20,773 bases of DNA from an uncultured Collinsella sp. (GTDB lineage Bacteria > Actinomycetota > Coriobacteriia > Coriobacteriales > Coriobacteriaceae). A program made the translations under genes and the position numbers. The notes below the pieces were generated by a model. The model did not search any database. It was given only the letters and a program-made list of their open reading frames with translations, and was not told the origin of the DNA. Where the stretch lies: NCBI GenBank assembly GCA_900552155.1, contig URYU01000013.1, forward strand, positions 1 through 20,773, in the 5' to 3' direction. Positions 7,497 to 14,366 of the stretch are shown piece by piece (position 1 is the first letter of the stretch; the number at the start of each line of letters is the position of its first letter).

Positions 7497-9485
7497 GTGG
7501 CAAGCGCAAAGCAAAACCGAATCAACCGCATGGTCGATATTCTGGAGCATGCTACTTCATGGGTCTCCGCCTCCATGCTCGCCACCATGCTGGGCGCAAG
7601 CGAGCGTTCCATCCGCAACTATGTGACCGAGATCAACGGTCAGGGCGGCACAATCATCGAATCGTCTAAGGAAGGCTACCGCCTAGCACATGCCGACGAG
7701 GTCCTTTCCTCACCGGCGTGCGCCAGCATTAAGTCCGCACCCAAACGGGGCGGGGAGCCCACGGGCGGCATCGGCATCGATGCCCGCTGCAACTATGTGG
7801 CATCGCACCTGGTCAACGCTCGGGAACCGCTCTCGGTCTTCGATCTTGCCGCCGAGCTCTGCATATCCGAAAGCACGCTTGCGAGCGCCGTCATGCCCGA
7901 GGTTCGCGAACTCGCCGGCCGGTTCAATCTATTCGTCGAAACGCACGATTTCAAGGTGAGCCTCACTGGCCTCGAGCGCAACAAGCGCAAACTACTCGGG
8001 CACATCGCCACCCATAACTCTTACGGATATTTCTCATCGACGCGCACGCTCGAGAGCATGTTCCCCAATTTCGACGTCCAGCAGATCCTTGCGAGCCTCG
8101 TCGAAATCTGCCAGCGATCCGAACTCTTCATCAACGACTACGCGCTCTCCAACCTGCTCGTCCATCTCATGGTAATCATCATCCGCCTCACCTCGAACAA
8201 CGAGCTCAGCGAAGTCGATGGCCCCATCGACGGTGACGGCCTCGTAGCGCAGCTCTCCCAACGCGACCAAATCGTTCGCTGTGCGGAGCGTATTTCGTCC
8301 TATTTCGAGCAGGAGTTCGGTTGCGAGATTCCCCGCGCTGACTTCCAGCAAATCCTCTTGCTGTTGGCGCTTTCGATCGAACGCGTCGAATACCGCGAGC
8401 TCGATTTTGAAAAGCTGGCAAGTATCATCGATCCAGCATTCGTGGATACCGTGCTCGAGATCCTCGACGAAACGGGCGCCCGCTATAACACTCCACACTT
8501 CTTCGTCGTACCCATGCGACGGCAACTCGTACATCACATGTTCAACGCCTTCCTTCGCGCCGTCTACCACGTAAGCTATCCCAACCCGCTCGCCTCACAG
8601 ATCAAGAGCGAATACGCGCCCGTCTACGACATGGCCGTCTACTTAACGCACCGGTTCTCGACCGCCATGAATGTCGAAATCGGCGAAAATGAAATCGCGT
8701 TCGTTGCGTTTCACATTGGCGCGTATTTCGAGCGCGTCGCGGCGCCCAACAACCTTCTCACCTGCACAGTAATCGTCGAGGACTACCATGACTTCGCGCA
8801 TAAACTCGTCGACGACCTAGAGATCGCACTCAAAGACGAAGCGCAGATTATCTCGATCATGAGCTGCGACCGCTATCTCTCCGAGCCACCCGGATGCGAC
8901 GCCGTCATCACCACCATCGATGTGACCGTCCCCGCCGGATGTGAGAAGATTCTGATCGGACCCATCCTCACCAAGCAGAACCTGCGCAAGGTGCGCGACC
9001 GGCTGGCCCGCATCCAAGAAAAGCGTCGCCACAACTATGCGCGCACGCTGCTGCGTCATCTGATTAAGCCGGAGCTCTATTGCCGCAGCGTCAACGCGAC
9101 GAACGCCGCAGCCTGTATCGACGAGCTCGGTACTGCCGCAATCGCCGCTGGCTATGTCGATGCCGACTATGTTGCCGACGTCCACCTTCGCGAAGGAGTT
9201 TCCTCCACAGCATTCACCGATTGTCTTGCCGTGCCACACGCGATTTCGGTCTACCCGAAACGTTCGTTTATCGCCGTCGCGCATTGCGACACACCCATCC
9301 CCTGGGGACGGCACGACATTCGCTTTGCTCTCATGATCGGCATCACACAGGACGATATGGGACTTTTCCGAGACGTGCTCGACCTTATCATCGAGGTCTT
9401 TAGTAACGTCGAGAACACCATGCGGCTCCTTCAGACAGACGCCTACGACGAATTCGTTGATACTTTCTGCCGCGGCATGTCGTAG
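7497..9485 (+). CDS. PRD-containing PTS-controlled transcriptional activator (LicR/MtlR class)
   Basis: A 662-residue regulator from GTG 7497 (GGGAG six bases upstream); an in-frame GTG at 7446 lacks a ribosome site. Order: N-terminal helix-turn-helix (~8-60), second HTH (~110-165), PRD1 (~190-300), PRD2 (~320-415), GatB-like IIB domain (~420-505) and fructose/mannitol-type IIA domain (~520-655). PRD1 keeps one His (223, NLLVHLMVII) but the second is not visible (QQILLLLALSIER). PRD2 keeps His346/347 and His406 (FVAFHIGAYF), and the IIA site His581 is in CLAVPHA. The IIB-like domain lacks an obvious active-site Cys in its loop (IVEDYHDFAHKL). In this family, HPr and the cognate IIA/IIB phosphorylate PRDs to tune activity. 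Divergent placement points to control of the 7150-2623 PTS operon. Confidence 0.9.
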   Translation: MASAKQNRINRMVDILEHATSWVSASMLATMLGASERSIRNYVTEINGQGGTIIESSKEGYRLAHADEVLSSPACASIKSAPKRGGEPTGGIGIDARCNYVASHLVNAREPLSVFDLAAELCISESTLASAVMPEVRELAGRFNLFVETHDFKVSLTGLERNKRKLLGHIATHNSYGYFSSTRTLESMFPNFDVQQILASLVEICQRSELFINDYALSNLLVHLMVIIIRLTSNNELSEVDGPIDGDGLVAQLSQRDQIVRCAERISSYFEQEFGCEIPRADFQQILLLLALSIERVEYRELDFEKLASIIDPAFVDTVLEILDETGARYNTPHFFVVPMRRQLVHHMFNAFLRAVYHVSYPNPLASQIKSEYAPVYDMAVYLTHRFSTAMNVEIGENEIAFVAFHIGAYFERVAAPNNLLTCTVIVEDYHDFAHKLVDDLEIALKDEAQIISIMSCDRYLSEPPGCDAVITTIDVTVPAGCEKILIGPILTKQNLRKVRDRLARIQEKRRHNYARTLLRHLIKPELYCRSVNATNAAACIDELGTAAIAAGYVDADYVADVHLREGVSSTAFTDCLAVPHAISVYPKRSFIAVAHCDTPIPWGRHDIRFALMIGITQDDMGLFRDVLDLIIEVFSNVENTMRLLQTDAYDEFVDTFCRGMS

Positions 9486-9539
9486 ACGATGCCCTGCGAC
9501 ATCATTCCATTCCAGGATCAGTTGACGTTTGCCCAGATA

Positions 9540-9578
9540 AAACCTGCCAAAATAAACCTGTCCCTTTTTGGTAGGTTT
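9540..9578. repeat. Inverted repeat with GGGACAGG core, possible terminator
   Basis: A 13-bp stem (9540-9552 with 9566-9578, one G-T pair) encloses a 13-base loop containing CCTGTCCC. It lies 54 bases after the regulator stop and just before the DAHP synthase promoter. No T-run follows the stem, so terminator function is uncertain. The loop and 3' arm (CCTGTCCCTTTTTGG) share a GGGAC-type core with the larger palindromes at 17469-17581 and 19143-19281. Confidence 0.6.
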
Positions 9579-9593
9579 CGGGGTGACAAGGGC

Positions 9594-9622
9594 TTGCACT
9601 TTAGCGTGCGACAGCGGATAAT
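9594..9622 (+). promoter_or_regulatory. Promoter of the DAHP synthase gene
   Basis: TTGCAC (9594-9599) and GATAAT (9617-9622) are separated by exactly 17 bases, close to the vegetative sigma consensus. Transcription would start near 9629, giving a leader of about 48 bases, too short for a riboswitch or T-box. Confidence 0.75.
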
Positions 9623-9676
9623 GCCGAGCATTCGACAATACGCTTATTGCTCTTTCTATAGATTGAGGAGACCCCT

Positions 9677-10708
9677 ATGGCCATGGAATTCAAACGCAGG
9701 CTGCCGATCCCCATGGAGATCCGCGAGGAAATGCCGCTTTCTGCCGAGCTTACTGCCAAAAAGCAGGCATTTGACGCCGAGGTCGCCAAAGTCTTTACCG
9801 GCGAGGACGCACGCAAGGTGCTCATCATCGGCCCGTGCTCTGCCGACCGCGAGGACTCTGTTCTTGAATACATGAACCGACTGGCCAAGACCGCCGAAGA
9901 GGTCAAGGACAAGCTCATCATCATTCCGCGCGTCTACACCAACAAGCCGCGCACCAAGGGCACTGGCTACAAGGGCCTGCTGCACAACCCCGACCCCGAG
10001 GCGCCCGATGACCTGCTCGAAGGCGTTAAGGCCATCCGCCACATGCACCTGCGCGTTATAGAGGAAACGGGCTTCTTCACCGCCGACGAGATGCTCTATC
10101 CGTCCAGCTACCAATACCTCGTTGACCTGCTGCGCTATGTTGCCGTGGGCGCACGCTCGGTCGAAAACCAGGAGCATCGCCTGGTGTCGAGCGGCATTTC
10201 GGTACCCGTCGGCATGAAGAATCCTACTGCCGGCTCTACCACCGTTATGCTCAACTCCATTTACGCCGCGCAGGCGCACCAGAGCTTCATCTTCCGCAAC
10301 TGGGAGGTCGAGTGCGACGGCAATCCGCTCGCACACGCCGTTATGCGTGGCTACATCGGTCTCGATGGGCGCACCTACCCCAACTACCACTACGAACACC
10401 TGGAACGCCTGGCCGAACGCTATACCGAGCATGCCGGCTATGCCAATCCGGCAGCGGTCATCGACTGCAACCACGACAACTCGGGCAAGCGTCCGCTGGA
10501 GCAGTATCGCATTTGCAAGGAGGTGCTCGACAGCTGCCGCCGCAACGAGTCCATCTCCAAGCTGGTCAAGGGCTTTATGATCGAGTCCTACCTGGAGGAC
10601 GGCAACCAGCCGGTCGACGGCGGTGTCTTTGGCAAGTCGATCACCGACCCGTGCCTGGGCTGGGAAAAGACCGACTACCTCATCCACGAGATCGCAGAGC
10701 GTATTTAG
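9677..10708 (+). CDS. aroF: 3-deoxy-7-phosphoheptulonate (DAHP) synthase, class I
   Basis: A 343-residue enzyme of the type I-alpha family that condenses PEP and erythrose 4-phosphate in the first step of the shikimate pathway. Signatures: IIGPCSADRED with metal-ligand Cys54; RVYTNKPRTKGTGYKG (PEP-binding loop); VGMKNPTAGS; IDCNHDNSGK with the metal His; MIESYLEDGNQPV; and FGKSITDPCLGWEKT. Length matches E. coli AroF/G/H (about 350). The ATG at 9677 has GAGGAGA upstream. It appears monocistronic: its own promoter lies upstream and a large hairpin element starts right at its stop codon. The symbol aroF is chosen for the family; which of the F/G/H feedback types it matches cannot be told. Confidence 0.94.
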   Translation: MAMEFKRRLPIPMEIREEMPLSAELTAKKQAFDAEVAKVFTGEDARKVLIIGPCSADREDSVLEYMNRLAKTAEEVKDKLIIIPRVYTNKPRTKGTGYKGLLHNPDPEAPDDLLEGVKAIRHMHLRVIEETGFFTADEMLYPSSYQYLVDLLRYVAVGARSVENQEHRLVSSGISVPVGMKNPTAGSTTVMLNSIYAAQAHQSFIFRNWEVECDGNPLAHAVMRGYIGLDGRTYPNYHYEHLERLAERYTEHAGYANPAAVIDCNHDNSGKRPLEQYRICKEVLDSCRRNESISKLVKGFMIESYLEDGNQPVDGGVFGKSITDPCLGWEKTDYLIHEIAERI

Positions 10709-10869
10709 AGTTACGGCGTTTTACCAAACGCCGTAACCGGCCGACGCTGCAAGCCCGCCAGAACGGCAATCTGCCTTTCAGCTTCGACGGCATGACCAAA
10801 AGGTCAATGCCGCCTCGCTTCAAGGCACCTTGCTCGCTCTGGCGGGTTTTCGCTGACGTTTTTCGACCT
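10709..10869. repeat. Structured palindromic element, copy A
   Basis: Begins directly after the DAHP synthase stop. A 12-bp hairpin (10710-10721 with 10726-10737, loop TACC) is followed by a long imperfect hairpin. Its outer stem is 10754-10762 with 10838-10846, its middle stem TGCCTT (10772-10777) with AAGGCA (10822-10827), and its tip 10789-10797 with 10802-10811 around AAAA. Copy B at 14183-14343 has the same layout and anchors (CGACGCTGCAA, GGCAATCTG, CACCTTGCTCGC, TTTCGCTGAC) but different, still complementary stem bases. No T-run follows. Confidence 0.8.
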
Positions 10870-10950
10870 GCATCGTTGCCAGGGTTGGCACCAATGACTA
10901 ATGCGGTAACTAGCTACGTCGGTCCGCTTGACCGGCTGGGTTTCTGAGGT

Positions 10951-11024
10951 GCGGCAGATTGCCCTGAAAGAGGAGGGCATAGACCTTAAGGGTCATGCCC
11001 GACGATTGAAGGGCAAGGTGCCGC
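10951..11024. repeat. Long hairpin downstream of the agmatine deiminase gene
   Basis: Nested stems: GCGGCA (10951-10956) with TGCCGC (11019-11024), TTGCCCT (10959-10965) with AGGGCAA (11010-11016), and GGGCAT (10975-10980) with ATGCCC (10995-11000), the last closed by GACC/GGTC around TTAA. The internal loops are purine-rich on the plus strand. It sits 20 bases beyond the agmatine deiminase stop and may stabilise the 3' end or stop transcription, though no T-run is present. Apart from this and copy A, 10709-11043 shows no gene. Confidence 0.6.
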
Positions 11025-11043
11025 GGCTCGGGAAGACAGACAG

Positions 11044-12249
11044 TTACGCGGAGGGTTCCTGCTGCGTAATGCAGTGGATATTTCCGCCGCCGAAGACGAC
11101 CTGCTCGGACTGAACGCCGACGCACTTGTAGACGCCCTCGCCCCAGACCTCGTCGTAGATCTTCTGGAGCGTGTCAACGGCAAGCTGATCGTTCTCGTCG
11201 CCGTACTGCGGGACAATAACGCCGTGGTTGGTGACCAGGTAGTTCATGTAGGAGGCGATCAGCGGCTCGTCGGCAACGCGCGGCTCGGCGTTCTCGGCGG
11301 CGTCGATGGTGTCGCAGGAAGCCTGGTCCATGAACAGCGGGTTCACAGGCATACAGAGCTTGTAGACCTTCATCTTGCGGCCCTTGGCGTCAATGGCGTT
11401 GGAGAGGGTCTCGTAGACAGCGTGGCACTGCTCGTAGAACGGATACTCGGGATCGTCGGTCCAGATGCAAGCCATGACGCCCGGAGCGATGAACGTAGCG
11501 ACATCATCGATGTGGCCGTTGGTCTCCTCGGGATCGATACCCTCCTTGCCCCAGATGACCTTCTCGACACCCAGGTACTCCTTGAGGTGCTCGTCCATAT
11601 AGGCGCGAAGTTCCTCGCTCCAGGGCTCAAACTTCTTGTGGAACTTGGGCCAGATGGACTCGGGATCCTCTTCCTCCTCCAGAACCGCAGAGCAGGTGCG
11701 GCCCGGGGAAAGCAGGCACTGGTCGGTCACGACCACGGTGCCTTCGCCGTCGACGGTAATGGAACCGCCCTCGAGGATCATGTCATCGGGACGATAGCGA
11801 CGGCAGCCGGAAAGCTCGGCCATCTTAAGGGCAATCTGCTCGTCCTTATCCCACGGGAAATAGAGGCCGTCGACGAGGCCGCCGTAGGCGTTGAAGTGCC
11901 AGTGGTTGGCGCGCTTATCGCCCTTGCCATTGATAACAAAAGTGGCAGCGGTGTCGCGGAACCAAGCGTCGTCGGTGGTCATCTCGATAACGGTGACGTT
12001 CTCGTCTTCCTCAAAGGCGGCCTTGCAGTTGGCGTAGTCGGCCTGGTTGGCGCACATGGTGACCGGGGTGAACTCGGCGATGGCGCGAGCGATGGCGGCA
12101 TACTGCTTCTGAGCCGGCTTGGCACCATGGGCCCAGGTATCGGTGCGATGGGGCCAGCCCATCCACACGCGATCCTGTGGGGCGAACTCAGCAGGCATAA
12201 AGAAGCCATCGGCCTTAGGGGTGGACTCGGACTCGGTGATCGTACGCAT
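11044..12249 (-). CDS. aguA: Agmatine deiminase
   Basis: A 401-residue enzyme of the peptidyl-arginine-deiminase-like superfamily that converts agmatine to N-carbamoylputrescine and ammonia in the cytosol. Visible landmarks: VWMGWPHRTDTW near the start, the substrate-binding ILEGGSITVDGEGT, the catalytic TNGHIDDVATF, and the nucleophile Cys393 in GGGNIHCITQQEP. It is some 20-30 residues longer than typical AguA (365-380). The ATG at 12249 with GGAGGA nine bases upstream gives the normal N-terminus; the upstream open frame to 12483 runs through a structured leader. The APC permease gene at 12618-14057 lies upstream on the same strand, pointing to an agmatine uptake and deimination pair. Putrescine carbamoyltransferase and carbamate kinase genes are not in the window. 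Confidence 0.93.
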   Translation of the reverse strand: MRTITESESTPKADGFFMPAEFAPQDRVWMGWPHRTDTWAHGAKPAQKQYAAIARAIAEFTPVTMCANQADYANCKAAFEEDENVTVIEMTTDDAWFRDTAATFVINGKGDKRANHWHFNAYGGLVDGLYFPWDKDEQIALKMAELSGCRRYRPDDMILEGGSITVDGEGTVVVTDQCLLSPGRTCSAVLEEEEDPESIWPKFHKKFEPWSEELRAYMDEHLKEYLGVEKVIWGKEGIDPEETNGHIDDVATFIAPGVMACIWTDDPEYPFYEQCHAVYETLSNAIDAKGRKMKVYKLCMPVNPLFMDQASCDTIDAAENAEPRVADEPLIASYMNYLVTNHGVIVPQYGDENDQLAVDTLQKIYDEVWGEGVYKCVGVQSEQVVFGGGNIHCITQQEPSA

Positions 12250-12480
12250 AAGATTTCCTCCAAATCGAACGATCGCTTGCTGCGGGCGGGTTACCCTCAG
12301 CCTAAAACCAAGAGATGGTAGGCGCCCGTTCCCCGGCAAAGGTCGGGGCGCCTGGCACCGGTTTTCACGGATGTCACACCGGCAAGCGACGACGTAACCC
12401 GGTGCGCGGAGACAAAACGCACGAAGGATACGGAAGAGAGATTGGGGCGGGCGGTGGTTACCGGAGCAATAGCTCACACC
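12250..12480 (-). promoter_or_regulatory. Long structured leader of aguA
   Basis: About 230 bases with several strong minus-strand hairpins: a GGTGG..CCACC stem enclosing GAGC-TATT-GCTC near 12450-12480, a CACCGG..CCGGTG hairpin near 12377-12403, and an AGGCGC..GCGCCT hairpin enclosing CCCG..CGGG near 12320-12353. No terminator-like U-run precedes the aguA start. I could not match it to a known riboswitch or T-box and found no convincing -35/-10 pair. Confidence 0.4.
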
Positions 12481-12532
12481 CACCTCAGAGAAAGGTTAGC
12501 AAACCTGTTGCTTGGGCACGCCTCCGAAGAGG

Positions 12533-12621
12533 CTAGAGTGTCCCGAGTCGGGAGCGACAAGCCCGACGAAGCGTACGTTGGTACGCGAGGAAGGTTGGAG
12601 CCCCGAATCCGGGTGCTCTAG
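12533..12621. repeat. Imperfect palindromic element spanning the permease stop codon
   Basis: An 89-base imperfect inverted repeat bounded by CTAGAG (12533-12538) and CTCTAG (12616-12621). The right end contains the permease TAG stop (12618-12620). Inside are GTCGGG..CCCGAC-type stems and a GCGTAC..GTACGC hairpin also found at the tip of copy B (14265-14280); on the minus strand both read TCGCGTACCAA and then GTACGCTTC. A GCCTC-TTCG-GAGGC hairpin (12520-12533, minus strand) and a small AGGTT/AACCT hairpin (12493-12506) followed by TTTCTCT lie just beyond and may complete termination of permease transcripts. Confidence 0.6.
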
Positions 12622-14057
12622 TCCTCTTCGGCCTCGGCGGCCTCCTCAGCGAGGCGCTGAGCAGCCAGCTCGGGAGTGAGACCCTTGTACTCGGTCTCGC
12701 GGCCCTTAGCACTGACGACGCGGACAACCTCGCCAATAAGCAAGAGCACGATGAAGATGACGATCATCGGGACCTTATCGCCAATCTCATCGACAGAGAA
12801 CGGAATCAGCGTTGCAACGATAGCCAGAATCAGCTCGATGCAGGGAATAGCCAGCATGACCTTCATCATGGCTCCCTTAAACGGGAACGTAAAGATACGC
12901 TCACGGTTGGGGTCGTTCTTACGAAGGTTGAGGAATGCCGGGAACATCGGGATGTAGGTCAGCAGCAGGAAGACAGCGGAGGTACCGAAGAGCATCCAGA
13001 AGACACCGTTGGAGATGGCGTCGATGGGAACCAGCTGCAGCCACAGCACCAGGGAGGCAACGATGGCATTGACCAGGTTGGCGCCGTCGGGCACGTCGTC
13101 ATCCGAGATCATCGAGGCGAAGACCTTGGGCATGTTGCCATGCTCGGCAGCATAACGAGCAACGGAGTTGACGCCGAAGGACCAGGCAGCCATATTGGCG
13201 AACAGCGTGATCAGGAAGGCGATGCAGATGACCTTAAAGATCATGGAATCGCCCACAATAGTCTGGACAGCGTAAATCATGCCGTAGTCGGGATCGATGG
13301 AATCGGCCGACACAGCAGCGCCGATGCCAAAGCCAGCGAACAGGTAGCTCACGGCGATGGACAGGCCGCCGACGATGATAGCCTTGGGGATATCGCGAGC
13401 GGGATCAGCCATATCGTCGGTCATGGTGCAGATGACCTCGAAGCCCATGAAGTTAAAGATGATGATCGACAGGTAGCCGAGCGCGTTGGTGTTGGCGAGC
13501 TCGGGCAGGAAGGTGGCAGCGGACATATCGTTCGCAAAACCGTTCTCCATGGCGTACCAAATGCCCAAAGCGCCGACGATAACGGCAACGGCAACCTTGA
13601 TGATGGCGCCGCCGTTCAGGACCCACTCGGAGTCGGCAGCCTTTGAGCGACCCATAAGATAGACGATCCACACAAAGGCAAGGTCGATACCAATCTTGGC
13701 AATCAGATTGAACTCGACGCCAAAGACCATGCCCAAAATGTCCGGGAACATAGTAGCCAGCGAGGCAATCCACAGCGGGTAGTTAACCCAGTAGTAGTAC
13801 GAAATGCGGGCGCCCCACTTGTCGCCCAGGCCATCGCGTACCCAGTCGTAAATGCCACCCTCGCCGTCATAGGTAGTGCCGAGCTCGGCAACGACCATGC
13901 CATAAGGGAGCAGGAAGGTCAGAATCAGGAAGATCCACCAGAAGAACTGCTGGTTGCCAATGGCAGCGGCAGGTGCGGCGGCCTCGCAAACGAAGACGAC
14001 GCAGATGATGGTCGAGATGACCGTCAAGAAGGAGAGCTTTTTCTTTCCGTCGCTCAT
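12618..14057 (-). CDS. APC-superfamily amino acid/polyamine permease, possible agmatine-putrescine antiporter
   Basis: A 479-residue inner-membrane transporter with about 12 helices and short charged ends (MSDGKKKLSF; a Glu/Ala-rich tail AQRLAEEAAEAEED). Family features: helix 1 (VISTIICVVFVCEAAAPAAAIG), helix 2 with VVAELGTTYDGEGGIYDWV, and helix 6 region FNFMGFEVICTMTDDMADPARDIPKAI, which matches the GFE..A.D..NP.R.IP motif of APC exchangers. Placement next to aguA suggests agmatine uptake, perhaps in exchange for a product such as putrescine, as AguD does in Enterococcus; this is inference from context. The ATG at 14057 has AAGGAG eight bases upstream. Confidence 0.88.
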   Translation of the reverse strand: MSDGKKKLSFLTVISTIICVVFVCEAAAPAAAIGNQQFFWWIFLILTFLLPYGMVVAELGTTYDGEGGIYDWVRDGLGDKWGARISYYYWVNYPLWIASLATMFPDILGMVFGVEFNLIAKIGIDLAFVWIVYLMGRSKAADSEWVLNGGAIIKVAVAVIVGALGIWYAMENGFANDMSAATFLPELANTNALGYLSIIIFNFMGFEVICTMTDDMADPARDIPKAIIVGGLSIAVSYLFAGFGIGAAVSADSIDPDYGMIYAVQTIVGDSMIFKVICIAFLITLFANMAAWSFGVNSVARYAAEHGNMPKVFASMISDDDVPDGANLVNAIVASLVLWLQLVPIDAISNGVFWMLFGTSAVFLLLTYIPMFPAFLNLRKNDPNRERIFTFPFKGAMMKVMLAIPCIELILAIVATLIPFSVDEIGDKVPMIVIFIVLLLIGEVVRVVSAKGRETEYKGLTPELAAQRLAEEAAEAEED

Positions 14058-14089
14058 GATGAGCTCCTTCGCTCAGTCTTGGACAAATC

Positions 14090-14125
14090 GAGGCCCTTAA
14101 GATATTAAGGCAATTGCCGGGCCTC
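14090..14125 (-). promoter_or_regulatory. Palindrome in the permease leader
   Basis: GAGGCCC (14090-14096) pairs with GGGCCTC (14119-14125). Within it CCTTAA and TTAAGG flank GATA, and GGCAATTGCC is a self-complementary decamer. It lies 33-68 bases before the permease start, where an operator or leader hairpin would act. On the minus strand TAATAT inside it could be a -10 box, but no -35 is evident. Confidence 0.4.
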
Positions 14126-14182
14126 GGTGAGCGGGCGACAGGAGACGAGCATCCGCCGCCCGCAAACGTGCTTCTACGATGA

Positions 14183-14343
14183 AGTTACGCGGTTTTGCCA
14201 AACCGCGTAACGGCTCGACGCTGCAAACGCCCCTAAGCGGCAATCTGACGTTCAATCGTCGGTCGCGTACCAAAGTACGCTTCCCTCCTCTTTCACGTCA
14301 CCTTGCTCGCTTAGGGGCGCTTTCGCTGACTTATGCTCGACCT
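14183..14343. repeat. Structured palindromic element, copy B
   Basis: Same layout as copy A (10709-10869). A 12-bp hairpin (14184-14195 with 14200-14211, loop TGCC), an 11-bp outer stem (14228-14238 with 14309-14319), a middle stem TGACGT (14246-14251) with ACGTCA (14295-14300), and a tip GCGTAC (14265-14270) with GTACGC (14275-14280) around CAAA. It lies between the stop of the BceB-like permease gene (14367) and the start region of the APC permease gene. Its orientation relative to the gene it follows is opposite to that of copy A. Confidence 0.8.
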
Positions 14344-14366
14344 ACGATAATTCCAAGCTGAACGAG

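Noticed and set aside
9656..10687. A 343-codon frame antisense to DAHP synthase.
   Set aside because: Same mirror effect; no ribosome site or recognisable domain, and DAHP synthase is unmistakable on the other strand.
10709..10737. The first hairpin of copy A taken as a simple intrinsic terminator for DAHP synthase.
   Set aside because: No T-run follows the stem, and the hairpin is part of a larger element repeated at 14183 in a different gene context.
11074..12321. A 415-codon plus-strand frame across agmatine deiminase.
   Set aside because: Antisense shadow of aguA, repetitive Val/Gly/Leu/Asp composition with no domain.
12250..12480. T-box leader considered upstream of aguA.
   Set aside because: No GGGTGGNACCGCG-type T-box sequence on the coding strand and no terminator/antiterminator before the start; aguA is not an amino acid supply gene.
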